The notes: generated by a model not told the origin, from the letters alone. A stretch of 64,000 nucleotides of DNA from Sinobacterium norvegicum (GCF_923077115.1 NZ_CAKLPX010000004.1:124001-188000), one strand, 5' to 3'; positions 28,061 to 37,484 are shown, numbered from the stretch's first letter. Program-made: numbers and translations.

Positions 28061-29203
28061 TCAAAAGCGGTTATCGCTGGACTCTTCTTCCAGGCTCAAA
28101 CCACCGGCGATAGAGTCGACCTGCGACGCACTGGCATCGCCGTCCTTGCCCAGCTTGATCATCAATCGCAAATCATTCGCCGAATCCGCGTAAGCCAGAG
28201 CGTCTTCATAGGTGATTTGACCCTCGTTATAGAGTTCATACAACGCCTGGTCAAAGGTTTGCATACCCTGCTCTGACGAGCGCCCCATCAATTCTTTCAA
28301 CTCGTGTACATTGCCCTTGCGAATCAGGTCAGAGGCCAACGGAGTATTAACCAGCACCTCGACACAGGCTCTGCGCGATTTACCATCCGGCGTTGGGATC
28401 AGCTGCTGTGCAATCATGCCACGCAGGTTTAACGACAAGTCCATCCACAGCTGCCGATGCCTATCCGCAGGAAAGAAGTGCAATATCCTGTCCAGTGCTT
28501 GGTTAGCATTGTTAGCGTGTAACGTACAAAGGCAAAGATGACCCGTCTCCGCAAAGGTGATGGCGTGCTCCATCGTCTCGCGGCTTCGCACCTCACCAAT
28601 CATGATGACGTCAGGAGCCTGTCGCAGCATATTCTTTAGCGCCACTTCAAAGGACTCAGTGTCGATCCCCACCTCACGCTGAGTGACAATACACCCCTTA
28701 TGCTGGTGGATGTATTCGATTGGATCTTCAACCGAAATGATATGACCTTTAGAATTACGATTTCGATGCCCAATCATTGAGGCCAAAGAGGTCGATTTAC
28801 CGGCGCCAGTGGCACCAACGAAAATAACCAAACCTCGCTTGGTCATGGCCAAGTCTTTAATAATATCGGGCAGCCCGAGGTCTTCCACCATGGGTATATG
28901 GGTTTCAATGCGTCGCAATACCATACCGGCAAGGTTACGCTGATAAAAAGCACTGACACGGAAACGGCCAACACCGCGTGCAGAAATAGCAAAGTTACAC
29001 TCTTTGTTATTTACAAAATCACGCTTTTGCCCCTCATTCATCACACCTAACACAGTCTCTCGTGTTTGCTCGGGACTCAGCGCCTTCGTGGTGACTGGCA
29101 AAACCTTGCCATGTACCTTAATCGAGGGCGGGACACCGGCAGTGATAAACAAGTCCGAGGCCCCTTTCTCAACCATTAGTTTTAATAGTTTTTCTATATC
29201 CAA
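28061..29203 (-). CDS. pilU: PilU, PilT-dependent type IV pilus retraction ATPase (TTG start)
   Basis: Cytoplasmic hexameric ATPase that assists PilT in retraction. The 380-residue protein has Walker A GATGAGKSTSLASMIG, the Asp box ISVEDPIEYIH, Walker B-region MIGEVRSRETMEHA and the His box TGHLCLCTLHANN. The N-terminus DIEKLLKLMVEKGASDLFIT matches PilU, so the start is TTG at 29203, which has GGAG 6 nt upstream; the next ATG would remove nine conserved residues. It lies 51 bp after pilT. Confidence 0.95.
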   Translation of the reverse strand: MDIEKLLKLMVEKGASDLFITAGVPPSIKVHGKVLPVTTKALSPEQTRETVLGVMNEGQKRDFVNNKECNFAISARGVGRFRVSAFYQRNLAGMVLRRIETHIPMVEDLGLPDIIKDLAMTKRGLVIFVGATGAGKSTSLASMIGHRNRNSKGHIISVEDPIEYIHQHKGCIVTQREVGIDTESFEVALKNMLRQAPDVIMIGEVRSRETMEHAITFAETGHLCLCTLHANNANQALDRILHFFPADRHRQLWMDLSLNLRGMIAQQLIPTPDGKSRRACVEVLVNTPLASDLIRKGNVHELKELMGRSSEQGMQTFDQALYELYNEGQITYEDALAYADSANDLRLMIKLGKDGDASASQVDSIAGGLSLEEESSDNRF

Positions 29204-29254
29204 GAGTTACTCCATAAACCGCAATATTATCTGACCTACAACCTACCACTACTG

Positions 29255-30289
29255 TTAGAAGTTAGCGGGAACCTTGGCCTGTTCGCGAGCAATCTGACGG
29301 GTGATTTGATTTTTCTTTAACAACCCCTCTAAACACTGATCCATAGTCTGCATGCCGACATTGGCGCCGGTCTGAATAGCAGAGTACATTTGCGCCACCT
29401 TACCTTCGCGAATAAGGTTACGAATTGCCGGCGTGCCGATCATAATTTCGTGGGCAGCAATACGTCCGCCACTCACCTTTTTCAAAAGTGTCTGCGAGAT
29501 AACCGCCTGCAGTGATTCCGACAACATCGAGCGCACCATCTCTTTTTCCTGCGCGGGGAAGACATCAACCACACGGTCAATAGTCTTAGCGGCACTGGTG
29601 GTGTGCAGTGTACCGAAAACCAGGTGACCGGTTTCCGCCGCCGTTAAGGCTAGACGAATGGTTTCTAAATCTCGCAATTCACCCACTAGGATAATATCGG
29701 GGTCTTCACGCAGCGCCGAGCGTAATGCGTTGTCGAAGCCATGAGTATCTCGGTGCACCTCTCGCTGGTTCACCAGGCATTTCTTAGACTCGTGCACAAA
29801 TTCTATCGGGTCTTCGATGGTCAAAATATGGTCGTAGCGATTGTCGTTGATAAAATCGATCATCGCTGCCAGCGTGGTCGACTTACCCGAGCCTGTCGGG
29901 CCGGTGACCAACACCAAACCGCGCGGTTGCTCAGCAATTTGCTGAAACACCTTACCCATGCCAAGGTCTTCCATGGTCAAAACCTTAGAAGGGATGGTAC
30001 GGAATACACCGCCGGCACCACGGTTATGGTTAAAGGCGTTAACACGGAAGCGGGCGACACCGGGAACCTCAAAGGAGAAATCGGTTTCGAGATGCTCTTC
30101 GAAATCTTTGCGCTGCTTATCATTCATGATCTCGTAAATTAGACCGTGAATCTCTTTATGCCCCATCGCAGGAACATTAATACGTCGCACGTCACCATCG
30201 ACGCGAATCATCGGCGGTAGATCGGCAGATAGGTGCAAATCAGAAGCACCTTGCTTAGCACTAAAGGCCAGTAGTTCAGTAATATCCAT
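29255..30289 (-). CDS. pilT: PilT, type IV pilus retraction ATPase
   Basis: Hexameric motor that depolymerises the pilus and powers twitching. The 344-residue protein has the N-terminal PAS-like domain (MDITELLAFSAKQGASDLHLS), Walker A GPTGSGKSTTLAAMID, Asp box LTIEDPIEFVH, Walker B-region ILVGELRDLETIRLAL, His box TGHLVFGTLHTTSA, and the C-terminal AIRNLIREGKVAQMYS motif that PilT needs for retraction. It is divergent from yggS; the pilT-pilU pair is transcribed away from it. Confidence 0.97.
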   Translation of the reverse strand: MDITELLAFSAKQGASDLHLSADLPPMIRVDGDVRRINVPAMGHKEIHGLIYEIMNDKQRKDFEEHLETDFSFEVPGVARFRVNAFNHNRGAGGVFRTIPSKVLTMEDLGMGKVFQQIAEQPRGLVLVTGPTGSGKSTTLAAMIDFINDNRYDHILTIEDPIEFVHESKKCLVNQREVHRDTHGFDNALRSALREDPDIILVGELRDLETIRLALTAAETGHLVFGTLHTTSAAKTIDRVVDVFPAQEKEMVRSMLSESLQAVISQTLLKKVSGGRIAAHEIMIGTPAIRNLIREGKVAQMYSAIQTGANVGMQTMDQCLEGLLKKNQITRQIAREQAKVPANF

Positions 30290-30361
30290 AGCGGTTAAAC
30301 CGTTTCACTTTTATTTATTGATATGTCTGAGCCCAGCAAGCAAGCTTCACTCACTGTGCGC

Positions 30362-30367
30362 TATAAT
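30362..30367 (+). promoter_or_regulatory. Likely -10 box of the yggS-proC-yggT operon
   Basis: Exact TATAAT, 37 bp before the yggS start. No convincing -35 hexamer is visible at the usual spacing. Confidence 0.45.
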
Positions 30368-30404
30368 CCGGTAATGTTAGATTTTATAGAGAGTTATCAC
30401 CGTA

Positions 30405-31091
30405 ATGATCAAGATAGCAGACAAAGTCAATCTCGTACATGAGCGCATAGCCAATGCCTGTCAATTGTCAGGGCGAAAATGTGACGAGGTTCAGCTTTTA
30501 GCCGTCAGCAAAACCCGAAGCCCTGAAGAGGTTGCCGAGGCTTACCAACAGGGTTGCCGTGATTTCGGTGAAAACTACCTTCAGGATGCCCTGGGCAAAA
30601 TAAGCGCCACGGCACTTGAACACTGCCGCTGGCACTTTATCGGCAAACTGCAGTCCAATAAAACCCGTGCCGTCGCCGAACACTTCGATTGGATGCACAC
30701 TGTCGACCGCTTGAAGATTGCTCAACGGCTGAGCGAGCAGCGACCCGCCACACTGCCGCCACTGAATATTTGTCTGCAGGTCAATATCAGCGGCGAGGAG
30801 AGTAAATCGGGCATCGCCCCAGCAGAGCTGATCTCGCTGGCCGAGAAGATTTCCGCCCTTAGCGGGGTGAAACTGCGCGGTTTGATGGTCATCCCTGCCG
30901 CCAGCAACGAGCCAGAACAACAACGGTCAGCCTTTGCCAACAGCTACCAACTCTATCGGCAACTGCAGCAGCGTTTCGATGGTATCGACACCCTGTCGAT
31001 GGGCATGAGTGGCGACTTGGAGGCCGCCATCGCCGAGGGCAGCACCATTGTCCGTGTTGGCACCGATATATTCGGCCCCCGCGCGGTTTAA
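30405..31091 (+). CDS. yggS: YggS-family pyridoxal-phosphate homeostasis protein
   Basis: PLP-binding TIM-barrel protein of 228 residues that buffers PLP and affects amino acid and cofactor balance; it has no known strong enzyme activity. The PLP lysine is in LLAVSKTRSPEEV, and later signatures are DFGENYLQDA, WHFIGKLQSNKTR, LQVNISGEESKSG, LRGLMVIP and the C-terminal phosphate loop LSMGMSGDLEAAIAEGST-VRVGTDIFG. It is the first gene of a plus-strand run with proC and yggT, the widely conserved order. Confidence 0.96.
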   Translation: MIKIADKVNLVHERIANACQLSGRKCDEVQLLAVSKTRSPEEVAEAYQQGCRDFGENYLQDALGKISATALEHCRWHFIGKLQSNKTRAVAEHFDWMHTVDRLKIAQRLSEQRPATLPPLNICLQVNISGEESKSGIAPAELISLAEKISALSGVKLRGLMVIPAASNEPEQQRSAFANSYQLYRQLQQRFDGIDTLSMGMSGDLEAAIAEGSTIVRVGTDIFGPRAV

Positions 31092-31182
31092 TACCCCGGC
31101 GCCGAGAAGTAATTAACATGCGAGCAAATAGTCAGTAAACTGCTTGCCAATTATAGAGATAGTTAACTCGAGGATTATCGCC

Positions 31183-32004
31183 GTGAGCGACAACACAATT
31201 GCATTTATCGGTGCCGGCAACATGGCCAGCGCACTGTTTGGCGGTTTAATCAGCCAGGGTTACCAGGCCAGTAAAATTTGGGCCGCCGACCCCTACCAGG
31301 GCAGTCTGGACAACGCTGCCGCTCTCGGTGTCAACACCACCACCGACAACACCGTCGCCATTGCCGAAGCTGATATTGTTGTGCTCGCGGTAAAACCTCA
31401 GGTGTTAAAAGACGTGTTGCTGCCACTGCAGAACAGCTTTGCCGCGCGCAAGCCACTGATTATCTCCATTGTCGCCGGCATTGAGATCAGCAGCCTGCAG
31501 CAGTGGCTCGGAGATGACCAGGCCATTGTTCGCTGTATGCCCAACACACCGGCACTGGTTAAACGAGGCGCCACCGGCCTGTTTGCCAATACCAATGTCA
31601 GCAGCGAGCAACGCCGCGCCACCAGCGCCGTGCTCGATGCTGTCGGCATCAGCCTGTGGGTCGACAGCGAGACTCAGATCGATGCTGTCACCGCCGTCTC
31701 AGGCTCTGGCCCGGCATACTTCTTTCTACTTATCGAGGCGATGACCGACGCCGGCGAGAAACTGGGCCTCAGCCGTGACACCGCCGCTCAACTGACCTTG
31801 CAAACCGCTCTCGGGGCAGCAGAAATGGCCTGCAACAGTGATGTCGATGCCGCCGAATTACGCCGTCGCGTCACCTCGCCAGCCGGCACCACCGAAGCCG
31901 CTATTAACAGCTTCGAGCAGCAGGGCTTCAGAGACGTCGTCGACACGGCACTCAATGCCGCTAATCGTCGCTCCAGCGAACTGGCTGAATTGCTGGGTAA
32001 ATAG
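31183..32004 (+). CDS. proC: Pyrroline-5-carboxylate reductase (GTG start)
   Basis: Last step of proline synthesis: NAD(P)H reduction of pyrroline-5-carboxylate. The 273-residue protein has the Rossmann motif IAFIGAGNMASALFGGL, the AVKPQ segment, RCMPNTPALV, and the ProC signature with VSGSGPAYFFLLIEAMTDAG and RRRVTSPAGTTEAAI. The open frame begins at a TTG at 31144, but the GTG at 31183 has GAGGA 8 nt upstream and directly precedes the conserved N-terminus, so it is preferred. Confidence 0.96.
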   Translation: MSDNTIAFIGAGNMASALFGGLISQGYQASKIWAADPYQGSLDNAAALGVNTTTDNTVAIAEADIVVLAVKPQVLKDVLLPLQNSFAARKPLIISIVAGIEISSLQQWLGDDQAIVRCMPNTPALVKRGATGLFANTNVSSEQRRATSAVLDAVGISLWVDSETQIDAVTAVSGSGPAYFFLLIEAMTDAGEKLGLSRDTAAQLTLQTALGAAEMACNSDVDAAELRRRVTSPAGTTEAAINSFEQQGFRDVVDTALNAANRRSSELAELLGK

Positions 32005-32087
32005 TTCACGGCAGAGTAAACACGGGGTGATATTTAGAATATCGCCCCCATATTGAATATCATTACTATCTTTTTGCGGAGACCATT

Positions 32088-32678
32088 ATGGGCGCAGTGT
32101 CTGAAATCGCCGGCTACCTCGCCAGCACGCTGATTACCTTTTATCTGTTTATTGTTATTCTGCGCTTTCTTCTGCAACTGGCCCGGGCTGATTTCTATAA
32201 CCCAATTTCGCAGTTTATCGTCAAGGCCACCAACCCGCCGCTACGGCCGATGCGCCGGTTTATTCCCCCGATGGGCGGCCTCGATAGTTCCTCATTAATA
32301 CTGGCTCTAATTGTTCAGGCCATCGGCATCAGCGCCTTGTTATACATTAATTACAGCGCCGTGGCACCGGCCATCTCGCTGTTGATTTGGTCTTTGCTCG
32401 GCGTCGCGACTGCGTTTACCAAATTGTTTTTTATCACTATTTTAGTGTCTATCGTGTTCAGCTGGCTGGCGCCCCAGAGCCGCCATCCGGCGCTGACGTT
32501 ACTGCATCAAGTCAACGAGCCGGTCATGGCGCCCTTTCGGCGTATTCTGCCCGATATGGGCGGCCTCGACCTATCGCCCATCTTGGTCTTTATCAGCATC
32601 AACGTGTTGGAAATCATGATCCGTCATGGCGCCGTCGCCTCTGGTATGCCCGCCGGTATTATCATCGGCTTAAACTAA
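32088..32678 (+). CDS. YggT/YlmG family membrane protein
   Basis: A 196-residue integral membrane protein with two copies of the YGGT domain. Each has a hydrophobic helix followed by an amphipathic segment carrying [18 protein letters not shown] (about 50-65) or its second version [17 protein letters not shown] (about 148-165). Four or more membrane segments are visible. Homologues affect osmotic tolerance, cell division or, in chloroplasts, cytochrome and nucleoid organisation, but the molecular role is not settled. It follows proC by 83 bp, as in many proteobacteria. Confidence 0.92.
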   Translation: MGAVSEIAGYLASTLITFYLFIVILRFLLQLARADFYNPISQFIVKATNPPLRPMRRFIPPMGGLDSSSLILALIVQAIGISALLYINYSAVAPAISLLIWSLLGVATAFTKLFFITILVSIVFSWLAPQSRHPALTLLHQVNEPVMAPFRRILPDMGGLDLSPILVFISINVLEIMIRHGAVASGMPAGIIIGLN

Positions 32679-32746
32679 CAGCGCTTGCACAGACGCAGCA
32701 CCGCTTATCCCCTTGCGGGCTGCGCTTATTTTTTGAGGAAACCATT

Positions 32747-33907
32747 ATGCCGCCAGAGGCAACAGAGCAATCCGTAGGCTTAGTCACCCCTATTTTGCAC
32801 CGCTTCGAAGATGACCTTTTGCTCGCCTGTGGCAAGACGCTGAACGGCTATGAGCTCATGTACGAGACCTACGGCGAGCTCAACGAAGAGAAGACCAATG
32901 CAGTATTGATCTGCCACGCGCTATCGGGCAATCACCACGCCGCCGGCTATCACAGTTTTGATGATAAACGCCCCGGCTGGTGGGATAGCTATATTGGTCC
33001 CGGCAAACCCATCGACACCAACCGCTTCTATGTCGTGTCACTGAATAATATTGGTGGCTGCTCAGGTTCGACAGGACCGCTGAGTATCAACCCTGATACT
33101 GGCAAAGCCTGGGGGGCAGGCTTTCCAGGACTGCGTGTACGCGACTGGGTCAACACCCAGGTCCACCTCGCCGACCTACTCGGCATCGATGTCTGGGCCG
33201 CCGTTGTTGGCGGCAGCCTCGGCGGCATGCAGGCACTGCGCTGGTCGCTGGAATACCCTGAACGGATCAAACACTGCGTGGTCATTGCCTCGGCAATGAA
33301 GCTGACGGCACAAAATATCGCCTTCAACGAGGTGGCACGCAAGGCCATTACCTCAGACCCAGAATTTCACGATGGCAACTATGCTGAACACGGCACCATT
33401 CCTAAGGATGGCCTGGCGCTGGCGAGAATGGTTGGCCACATCACCTATCTCTCCGATGAGGTACTAGGCAGTAAATTTGGTCGAGAACTGCGGTCTGGCT
33501 CTTTTAAAATGGGCCAGGATGAGGGGGTCGAGTTTCAGATTCAGAGTTATTTAAACCATCAGGGCGAGAGCTTCTCCGGCAGCTTCGATGCCATCAGCTA
33601 TATCCGCATGACTCAGGCATTGGACTTTTTTGACCTCGCCCGCGAATACGGTAACAATGCGCCCTCCGCCTTTGCCAACGCCACCTGCGACTTCTTTGTG
33701 GTGTCGTTTACCAGTGATTGGCGCTTCAGCCCCGAGCGCTCACAGGAGACCGTCAAGGCATTAATGGAGGCGCAGAAAAACGTCTCCTATGTCGAGATCG
33801 AATCGAAGCTTGGTCACGATGCCTTTCTGCTCCCTAATACCCGTTACCAAGAGGTCTTCAGCGCCTATATGAATCGCGTCTTTAAATCGATTAAGGAGGT
33901 AAAATAA
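32747..33907 (+). CDS. metX: Homoserine O-acyltransferase (MetX; acetyl or succinyl donor)
   Basis: First committed step of methionine synthesis: acylation of homoserine. The 386-residue alpha/beta-hydrolase has the nucleophile elbow [11 protein letters not shown], the catalytic Asp in TSDWRFSPE and the His in [25 protein letters not shown] is a family signature. Members of this family use acetyl- or succinyl-CoA; the Pseudomonas enzyme uses succinyl-CoA, and I cannot decide here. The frame is open far upstream into yggT, but GAGGA lies 8 nt before the ATG at 32747 and the conserved protein begins there. It overlaps metW by one base (TAATG), so the two are translationally coupled. Confidence 0.94.
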   Translation: MPPEATEQSVGLVTPILHRFEDDLLLACGKTLNGYELMYETYGELNEEKTNAVLICHALSGNHHAAGYHSFDDKRPGWWDSYIGPGKPIDTNRFYVVSLNNIGGCSGSTGPLSINPDTGKAWGAGFPGLRVRDWVNTQVHLADLLGIDVWAAVVGGSLGGMQALRWSLEYPERIKHCVVIASAMKLTAQNIAFNEVARKAITSDPEFHDGNYAEHGTIPKDGLALARMVGHITYLSDEVLGSKFGRELRSGSFKMGQDEGVEFQIQSYLNHQGESFSGSFDAISYIRMTQALDFFDLAREYGNNAPSAFANATCDFFVVSFTSDWRFSPERSQETVKALMEAQKNVSYVEIESKLGHDAFLLPNTRYQEVFSAYMNRVFKSIKEVK

Positions 33908-34497
33908 TGCGCTTCCCTACTAAGCTAGTACAGCCATGGATTACCCCGGGCAGCCGCGTTCTCGACCTCGGTTGCGGCGACGGCACACTGTTGCGTCAAC
34001 TGCAGGAAAACATTGATGTTCGCGGCTATGGCATTGAAAACGATGATTTTAACATCACCGCCTCGATCGATCAGGGGATTAATATCATCGAGCAAGATCT
34101 CGACAAGGGGCTGAGCAACTTTGCCGACAACAGCTTCGATACGGTGATAATGACCCAGACACTCCAGGCCGTGCGCTATCCGCACCTGGTCATCGATGAA
34201 ATGCTTCGGGTCGGCAAACAATGTATCGTCGCCTTTCCCAACTTTGGTAACTGGCGCTCCCGCTGGTATCTCAATACTCAAGGTAAGATGCCGATCTCAA
34301 AATTCATGCCCTATACTTGGTATGACACACCCAATATTCACTTCTGTACCGTCGCCGACTTCGAGGCGCTGTGTGATCAGAAAAACATCGATCTGGTCAA
34401 TCGTTGCTACGTCGATCATATGAACAATACCGGCCCGATGTCCAAAACATGGCCCAACATGTTCGCCGTCACTGCCATCTATCGCATTACCAAATAG
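33907..34497 (+). CDS. metW: MetW, methionine biosynthesis methyltransferase-fold protein
   Basis: A 196-residue class I SAM-methyltransferase fold with motif I VLDLGCGDGTLL near residue 17 and the MetW-specific QTLQAVRYPHLVIDEMLRVG segment. MetW always accompanies metX in Pseudomonas-like bacteria and is needed for full homoserine acyltransferase activity; it is thought to work with MetX, not necessarily as a methyltransferase. Its start overlaps the metX stop codon by one base. Confidence 0.95.
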   Translation: MRFPTKLVQPWITPGSRVLDLGCGDGTLLRQLQENIDVRGYGIENDDFNITASIDQGINIIEQDLDKGLSNFADNSFDTVIMTQTLQAVRYPHLVIDEMLRVGKQCIVAFPNFGNWRSRWYLNTQGKMPISKFMPYTWYDTPNIHFCTVADFEALCDQKNIDLVNRCYVDHMNNTGPMSKTWPNMFAVTAIYRITK

Positions 34498-34505
34498 GCC
34501 ATACC

Positions 34506-34970
34506 ATGTCGTACTTTTCCGCCGCCCTTCGTCTACCGGTACTCGTCATGCTACTGCTCACCAGCAGCCTTGGCTGGGCAGACTTTAAAACCCAGACTGA
34601 CATCGAGGATGTTGAGATCCACTATGTCATTTTTCCCAGCTCGATGATCGCCCCTGAGACGGCCAACGCCCTCGGTCTCACCCGCCACAGCAATATCCAG
34701 TTCATCAATGTGTCTGTGCGGAAAAAACAGCCCGACGGCAGCACGATTGCCAACCCCGCCGTGGTCGGCGGCGAGTATTCAGACCTTATCCACCGACGCC
34801 CTCTCGAGTTTATAGAGGTTAAGGAAACCGGTGCGATCTATTATTTGTCGCCGATTCGCTTCCCCGGTGAGGATGCCAAGATGACTTTTTCACTCGACGT
34901 CAAATACGACGATAAAAAGCCCGCAACAAAAATCGAATTCGTTCGCACCCTCTACCGCGACATCAAATAA
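34506..34970 (+). CDS. DUF4426 domain protein, exported
   Basis: A 154-residue protein with a signal peptide (about 1-22, LPVLVMLLLTSSLGWA then cleavage before DFKTQ) and a beta-rich body that covers a DUF4426 domain: YVIFPSSMIAPETANALGL, then VSVRKKQPDGS and IRFPGEDAKMTFSLDV. It is expected in the periplasm. No function is known. It starts 8 bp after metW and ends 9 bp before rdgB, as in Pseudomonas and relatives, so it is probably co-transcribed. The ATG at 34506 is the only one that gives a clean signal peptide. Confidence 0.88.
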   Translation: MSYFSAALRLPVLVMLLLTSSLGWADFKTQTDIEDVEIHYVIFPSSMIAPETANALGLTRHSNIQFINVSVRKKQPDGSTIANPAVVGGEYSDLIHRRPLEFIEVKETGAIYYLSPIRFPGEDAKMTFSLDVKYDDKKPATKIEFVRTLYRDIK

Positions 34971-34979
34971 AGGCTTTTT

Positions 34980-35594
34980 ATGCAACAGATCGTCCTCGCC
35001 AGTGGCAACCAAGGCAAGCTGAAAGAATTCAACAGCCTGCTTGGCGACATGCACATCGAAGTCATACCACAGAGCCAGTTTGGATTTGCCGAGGCCATCG
35101 AAGACGGCCTCAGTTTTGTTGAAAATGCTATTATCAAAGCACGCCATGCCTGCCTTCATACCGGCCTACCCGCGCTGGCCGACGATTCTGGGCTAGAAGT
35201 TGACGCCCTCAATGGTGCCCCCGGCATATACTCGGCTCGCTACAGCGATGATGTTACGGCTGGTAAGGCCACCGACGACAGCAATAATGATAAACTATTA
35301 TCCGCCCTCACCGATGTTGCCGACGGCCATCGCAGCGCTCGCTTTCACTGCGTACTGGTCTATATGCGCCATCATCAAGACCCCACGCCGCTGATCTATC
35401 ACGCCAGCTGGGAGGGCACGATAGGCCGCCAGCGTCACGGCGCTCAGGGCTTTGGCTATGACCCGATATTTTGGCTGGCAGAGCACAACTGCACCAGCGC
35501 TGAGCTGCCTCGCGATCTCAAGAATACGATCAGCCACCGAGCTCAGGCACTGCAACAGTTAGTACCTGCGCTCAAGGCGCGTCTTTCGCCATGA
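34980..35594 (+). CDS. rdgB: RdgB, XTP/dITP diphosphatase
   Basis: Hydrolyses non-canonical purine triphosphates (dITP, XTP) and so keeps them out of DNA and RNA. The 204-residue HAM1/Ham1p-fold protein shows the nucleotide-binding VLASGNQGKLKEF, the SFVENAIIKARHA metal-site segment, LADDSGLEVDAL and the C-terminal GFGYDPIFW. It overlaps hemW by four bases (ATGA). Confidence 0.96.
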   Translation: MQQIVLASGNQGKLKEFNSLLGDMHIEVIPQSQFGFAEAIEDGLSFVENAIIKARHACLHTGLPALADDSGLEVDALNGAPGIYSARYSDDVTAGKATDDSNNDKLLSALTDVADGHRSARFHCVLVYMRHHQDPTPLIYHASWEGTIGRQRHGAQGFGYDPIFWLAEHNCTSAELPRDLKNTISHRAQALQQLVPALKARLSP

Positions 35595-36721
35595 TGCTGC
35601 CACCACTGTCGCTTTATATTCACGTACCGTGGTGCGTGCGTAAGTGTCCCTACTGTGATTTCAACTCCCACAAACAGCCCGATGTGATCCCCGAAGAGGC
35701 TTATATCGATGCGTTGATCGCTGATTTGCAGCAAGAAGCTCAGTTGATCAGTGGCCGTCGTATTCACTCGATTTTCATTGGTGGCGGCACCCCCAGCCTT
35801 CTAAGCGCTGCGGCATACCAACGCTTGTTCGATGCCATCGAGAACATCGTCGGCATCGAATCCGGCGCCGAGATTACGCTGGAGGCAAACCCGGGAACCG
35901 TCGAACAAGATAAGTTTACCGGTTATCGTGCCGCCGGCATTAATCGACTATCGATTGGCGTACAGAGCTTTCACCCTGAGCAACTTTCAGCCCTGGGCAG
36001 AATACACAGCAGTGGCGAGGCCATCGTCGCCGCCGACAAGGCCAGAGCCGCTGGATTTGATAACTTCAATATCGACCTGATGCACGGCTTACCAGGACAG
36101 CAAGCTTCTCAAGCCTGTGCCGATATACAACAGGCCATCGATTGCGCCCCCAGCCATATCTCGTGGTACCAGCTGACCATCGAGAAAAACACTGAGTTTT
36201 TTAACCGCCCTCCGGTGATTCCTGAGGAACAGGTGTTGGCCGATATTCAGTGTCAGGGCGAGGCATTACTCAAACAGCACGGCTATGTTGGCTACGAGGT
36301 TTCAGCCTATGCCCGGCATGGCAGACAGTCACAACACAATCTGAACTACTGGCAGTTTGGTGACTATATAGGGATCGGCGCCGGTGCTCACGGCAAGATC
36401 AGCAGTCTGGACGGGTCGATTATTCGCCGGGCCAAAACCCGCCTCCCCAAAGACTATCTCGACCCCACAAAACAATTCTGCTGCCAACAAGATGCCATTG
36501 CCAGTGACGACATTGCCATCGAGTTTTTGATGAACAGCCTTCGTCTGACCGGGGGCGTTGCTCAATCACTGTTCCAACAACGCACCGGCCAAGCCTTTAG
36601 CCTTATCGGGGCCCAAGTCTCCGAGCTACAACGGCGCGGCTTGCTATTAAAAGGCGACAGGATTGCCACCACCGCGCTAGGGCGACGCTATTTAGACAGT
36701 ATCTTAGAGCAGTTTATTTAA
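35591..36721 (+). CDS. hemW: HemW, heme chaperone (radical SAM, coproporphyrinogen oxidase-like)
   Basis: A 376-residue radical SAM protein with the cluster motif CVRKCPYCDFNSH (CxxxCxxC, residues about 15-27). The FNSH form after the cluster is typical of HemW, which binds heme and delivers it to respiratory enzymes, rather than of HemN. Further signatures are IGGGTPSLLS, RLSIGVQSF, NIDLMHGLPGQ and the SQHNLNYW motif. It overlaps rdgB by four bases and converges with the cueR-like gene, overlapping it by eight bases at the 3' ends. Confidence 0.93.
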   Translation: MMLPPLSLYIHVPWCVRKCPYCDFNSHKQPDVIPEEAYIDALIADLQQEAQLISGRRIHSIFIGGGTPSLLSAAAYQRLFDAIENIVGIESGAEITLEANPGTVEQDKFTGYRAAGINRLSIGVQSFHPEQLSALGRIHSSGEAIVAADKARAAGFDNFNIDLMHGLPGQQASQACADIQQAIDCAPSHISWYQLTIEKNTEFFNRPPVIPEEQVLADIQCQGEALLKQHGYVGYEVSAYARHGRQSQHNLNYWQFGDYIGIGAGAHGKISSLDGSIIRRAKTRLPKDYLDPTKQFCCQQDAIASDDIAIEFLMNSLRLTGGVAQSLFQQRTGQAFSLIGAQVSELQRRGLLLKGDRIATTALGRRYLDSILEQFI

Positions 36722-37109
36722 GCTGTTCGAAGCCGTCGATAATTGGGCAGTCATCGGCGTTATCCCTTCCTTCACAACGCTCCACCATGGCCGAAAGCTC
36801 TTGGCGCAGCAGCTGCAACTGCTCTATTTGACCATCGAGGATTGCCAGCTTTTGGTGAATAATTGCCTGAGCACGGGATTGGGAATGGCTGCTGTCACGT
36901 CTCAGCACTAATAGCTCAGCAATTTCCTTCAGTGAGAAATTCATCAGCTGCGCCCGTCGAATAAACTGCAGGGTCGCCAACTCGTTCGGGCCATAACTTC
37001 GCTGGCCAGATTGCAGGCGTTTGACGCCTTTCAGTAAACCAATTTTTTCATAGTATCGTAACGTGTCAACACTGACACCGGCAGCCAGGGCAAGCGCACC
37101 GATACGCAA
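36714..37109 (-). CDS. CueR-like MerR-family copper regulator (TTG start)
   Basis: A 131-residue MerR regulator: winged helix MRIGALALAAGVSVDTLRYYE, coiled-coil dimerisation helix (about 80-115), and a C-terminal metal loop with Cys112 and Cys121 in CEGRDNADDCPIIDGFEQ. The loop resembles E. coli CueR (two Cys, eight instead of seven residues between them), and the position that is Cys in Zn/Cd/Pb sensors is occupied by a Ser/Gln stretch (74-78), as expected for a monovalent copper sensor. The start is TTG at 37109; only three bases separate it from the upstream RRM gene, suggesting co-transcription. The likely target is the promoter at 37586 for copA. Confidence 0.82.
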   Translation of the reverse strand: MRIGALALAAGVSVDTLRYYEKIGLLKGVKRLQSGQRSYGPNELATLQFIRRAQLMNFSLKEIAELLVLRRDSSHSQSRAQAIIHQKLAILDGQIEQLQLLRQELSAMVERCEGRDNADDCPIIDGFEQLK

Positions 37110-37112
37110 CGG

Positions 37113-37484
37113 CTAAGACTCTTGCTGCTGGGCCGGCTGGGCGGCTTTGCTGGCATTATTGCGTTGACCACCGCGCTGGCTCCGCTGATTACGGTTGTTC
37201 GTCCGACGGCGACGATTGTTACCGTTGTTGTTTCTACCACCACCGGCAGGCTTTGCCTGATTGACCGTGACGTTTCTGCCATTAAAGGCGCTGCCATCGA
37301 GAGCATGAATCGCATCCTTGGCCTCATCATGATTATTCATGATGACAAAGCCATAGCCCTTCGGCTTACCCGTTTCCTGATCTTTGATCAGGTTAATTTT
37401 TTCAACATCACCAAAATCTTCAAAGGCATCACGAAGGTCTTCTTCTGTGGTCTCAAAAGTTAGGTTTCCAACAAATATATTCAT
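37113..37484 (-). CDS. RRM-type RNA-binding protein
   Basis: A 123-residue protein with one RNA recognition motif: RNP2 IFVGNL (3-8) and RNP1 KGYGFVIM (42-49), followed by a basic, Asn/Gly/Arg-rich tail (about 80-115, with NNRRRR and SQRGGQR). Such small RRM proteins resemble eukaryotic glycine-rich RNA-binding proteins and are often induced by cold in bacteria, but their targets are mostly unknown. A strong candidate promoter lies 30-55 bp upstream. The neighbour downstream, three bases away, is the copper regulator; the reason for the pairing is not clear. Confidence 0.93.
   Translation of the reverse strand: MNIFVGNLTFETTEEDLRDAFEDFGDVEKINLIKDQETGKPKGYGFVIMNNHDEAKDAIHALDGSAFNGRNVTVNQAKPAGGGRNNNGNNRRRRTNNRNQRSQRGGQRNNASKAAQPAQQQES

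Noticed and set aside
32387-32746. N-terminal extension of metX of 120 residues overlapping yggT
   Set aside because: The extension has no homology to MetX and runs in another frame of yggT; a good ribosome-binding site precedes the ATG at 32747.
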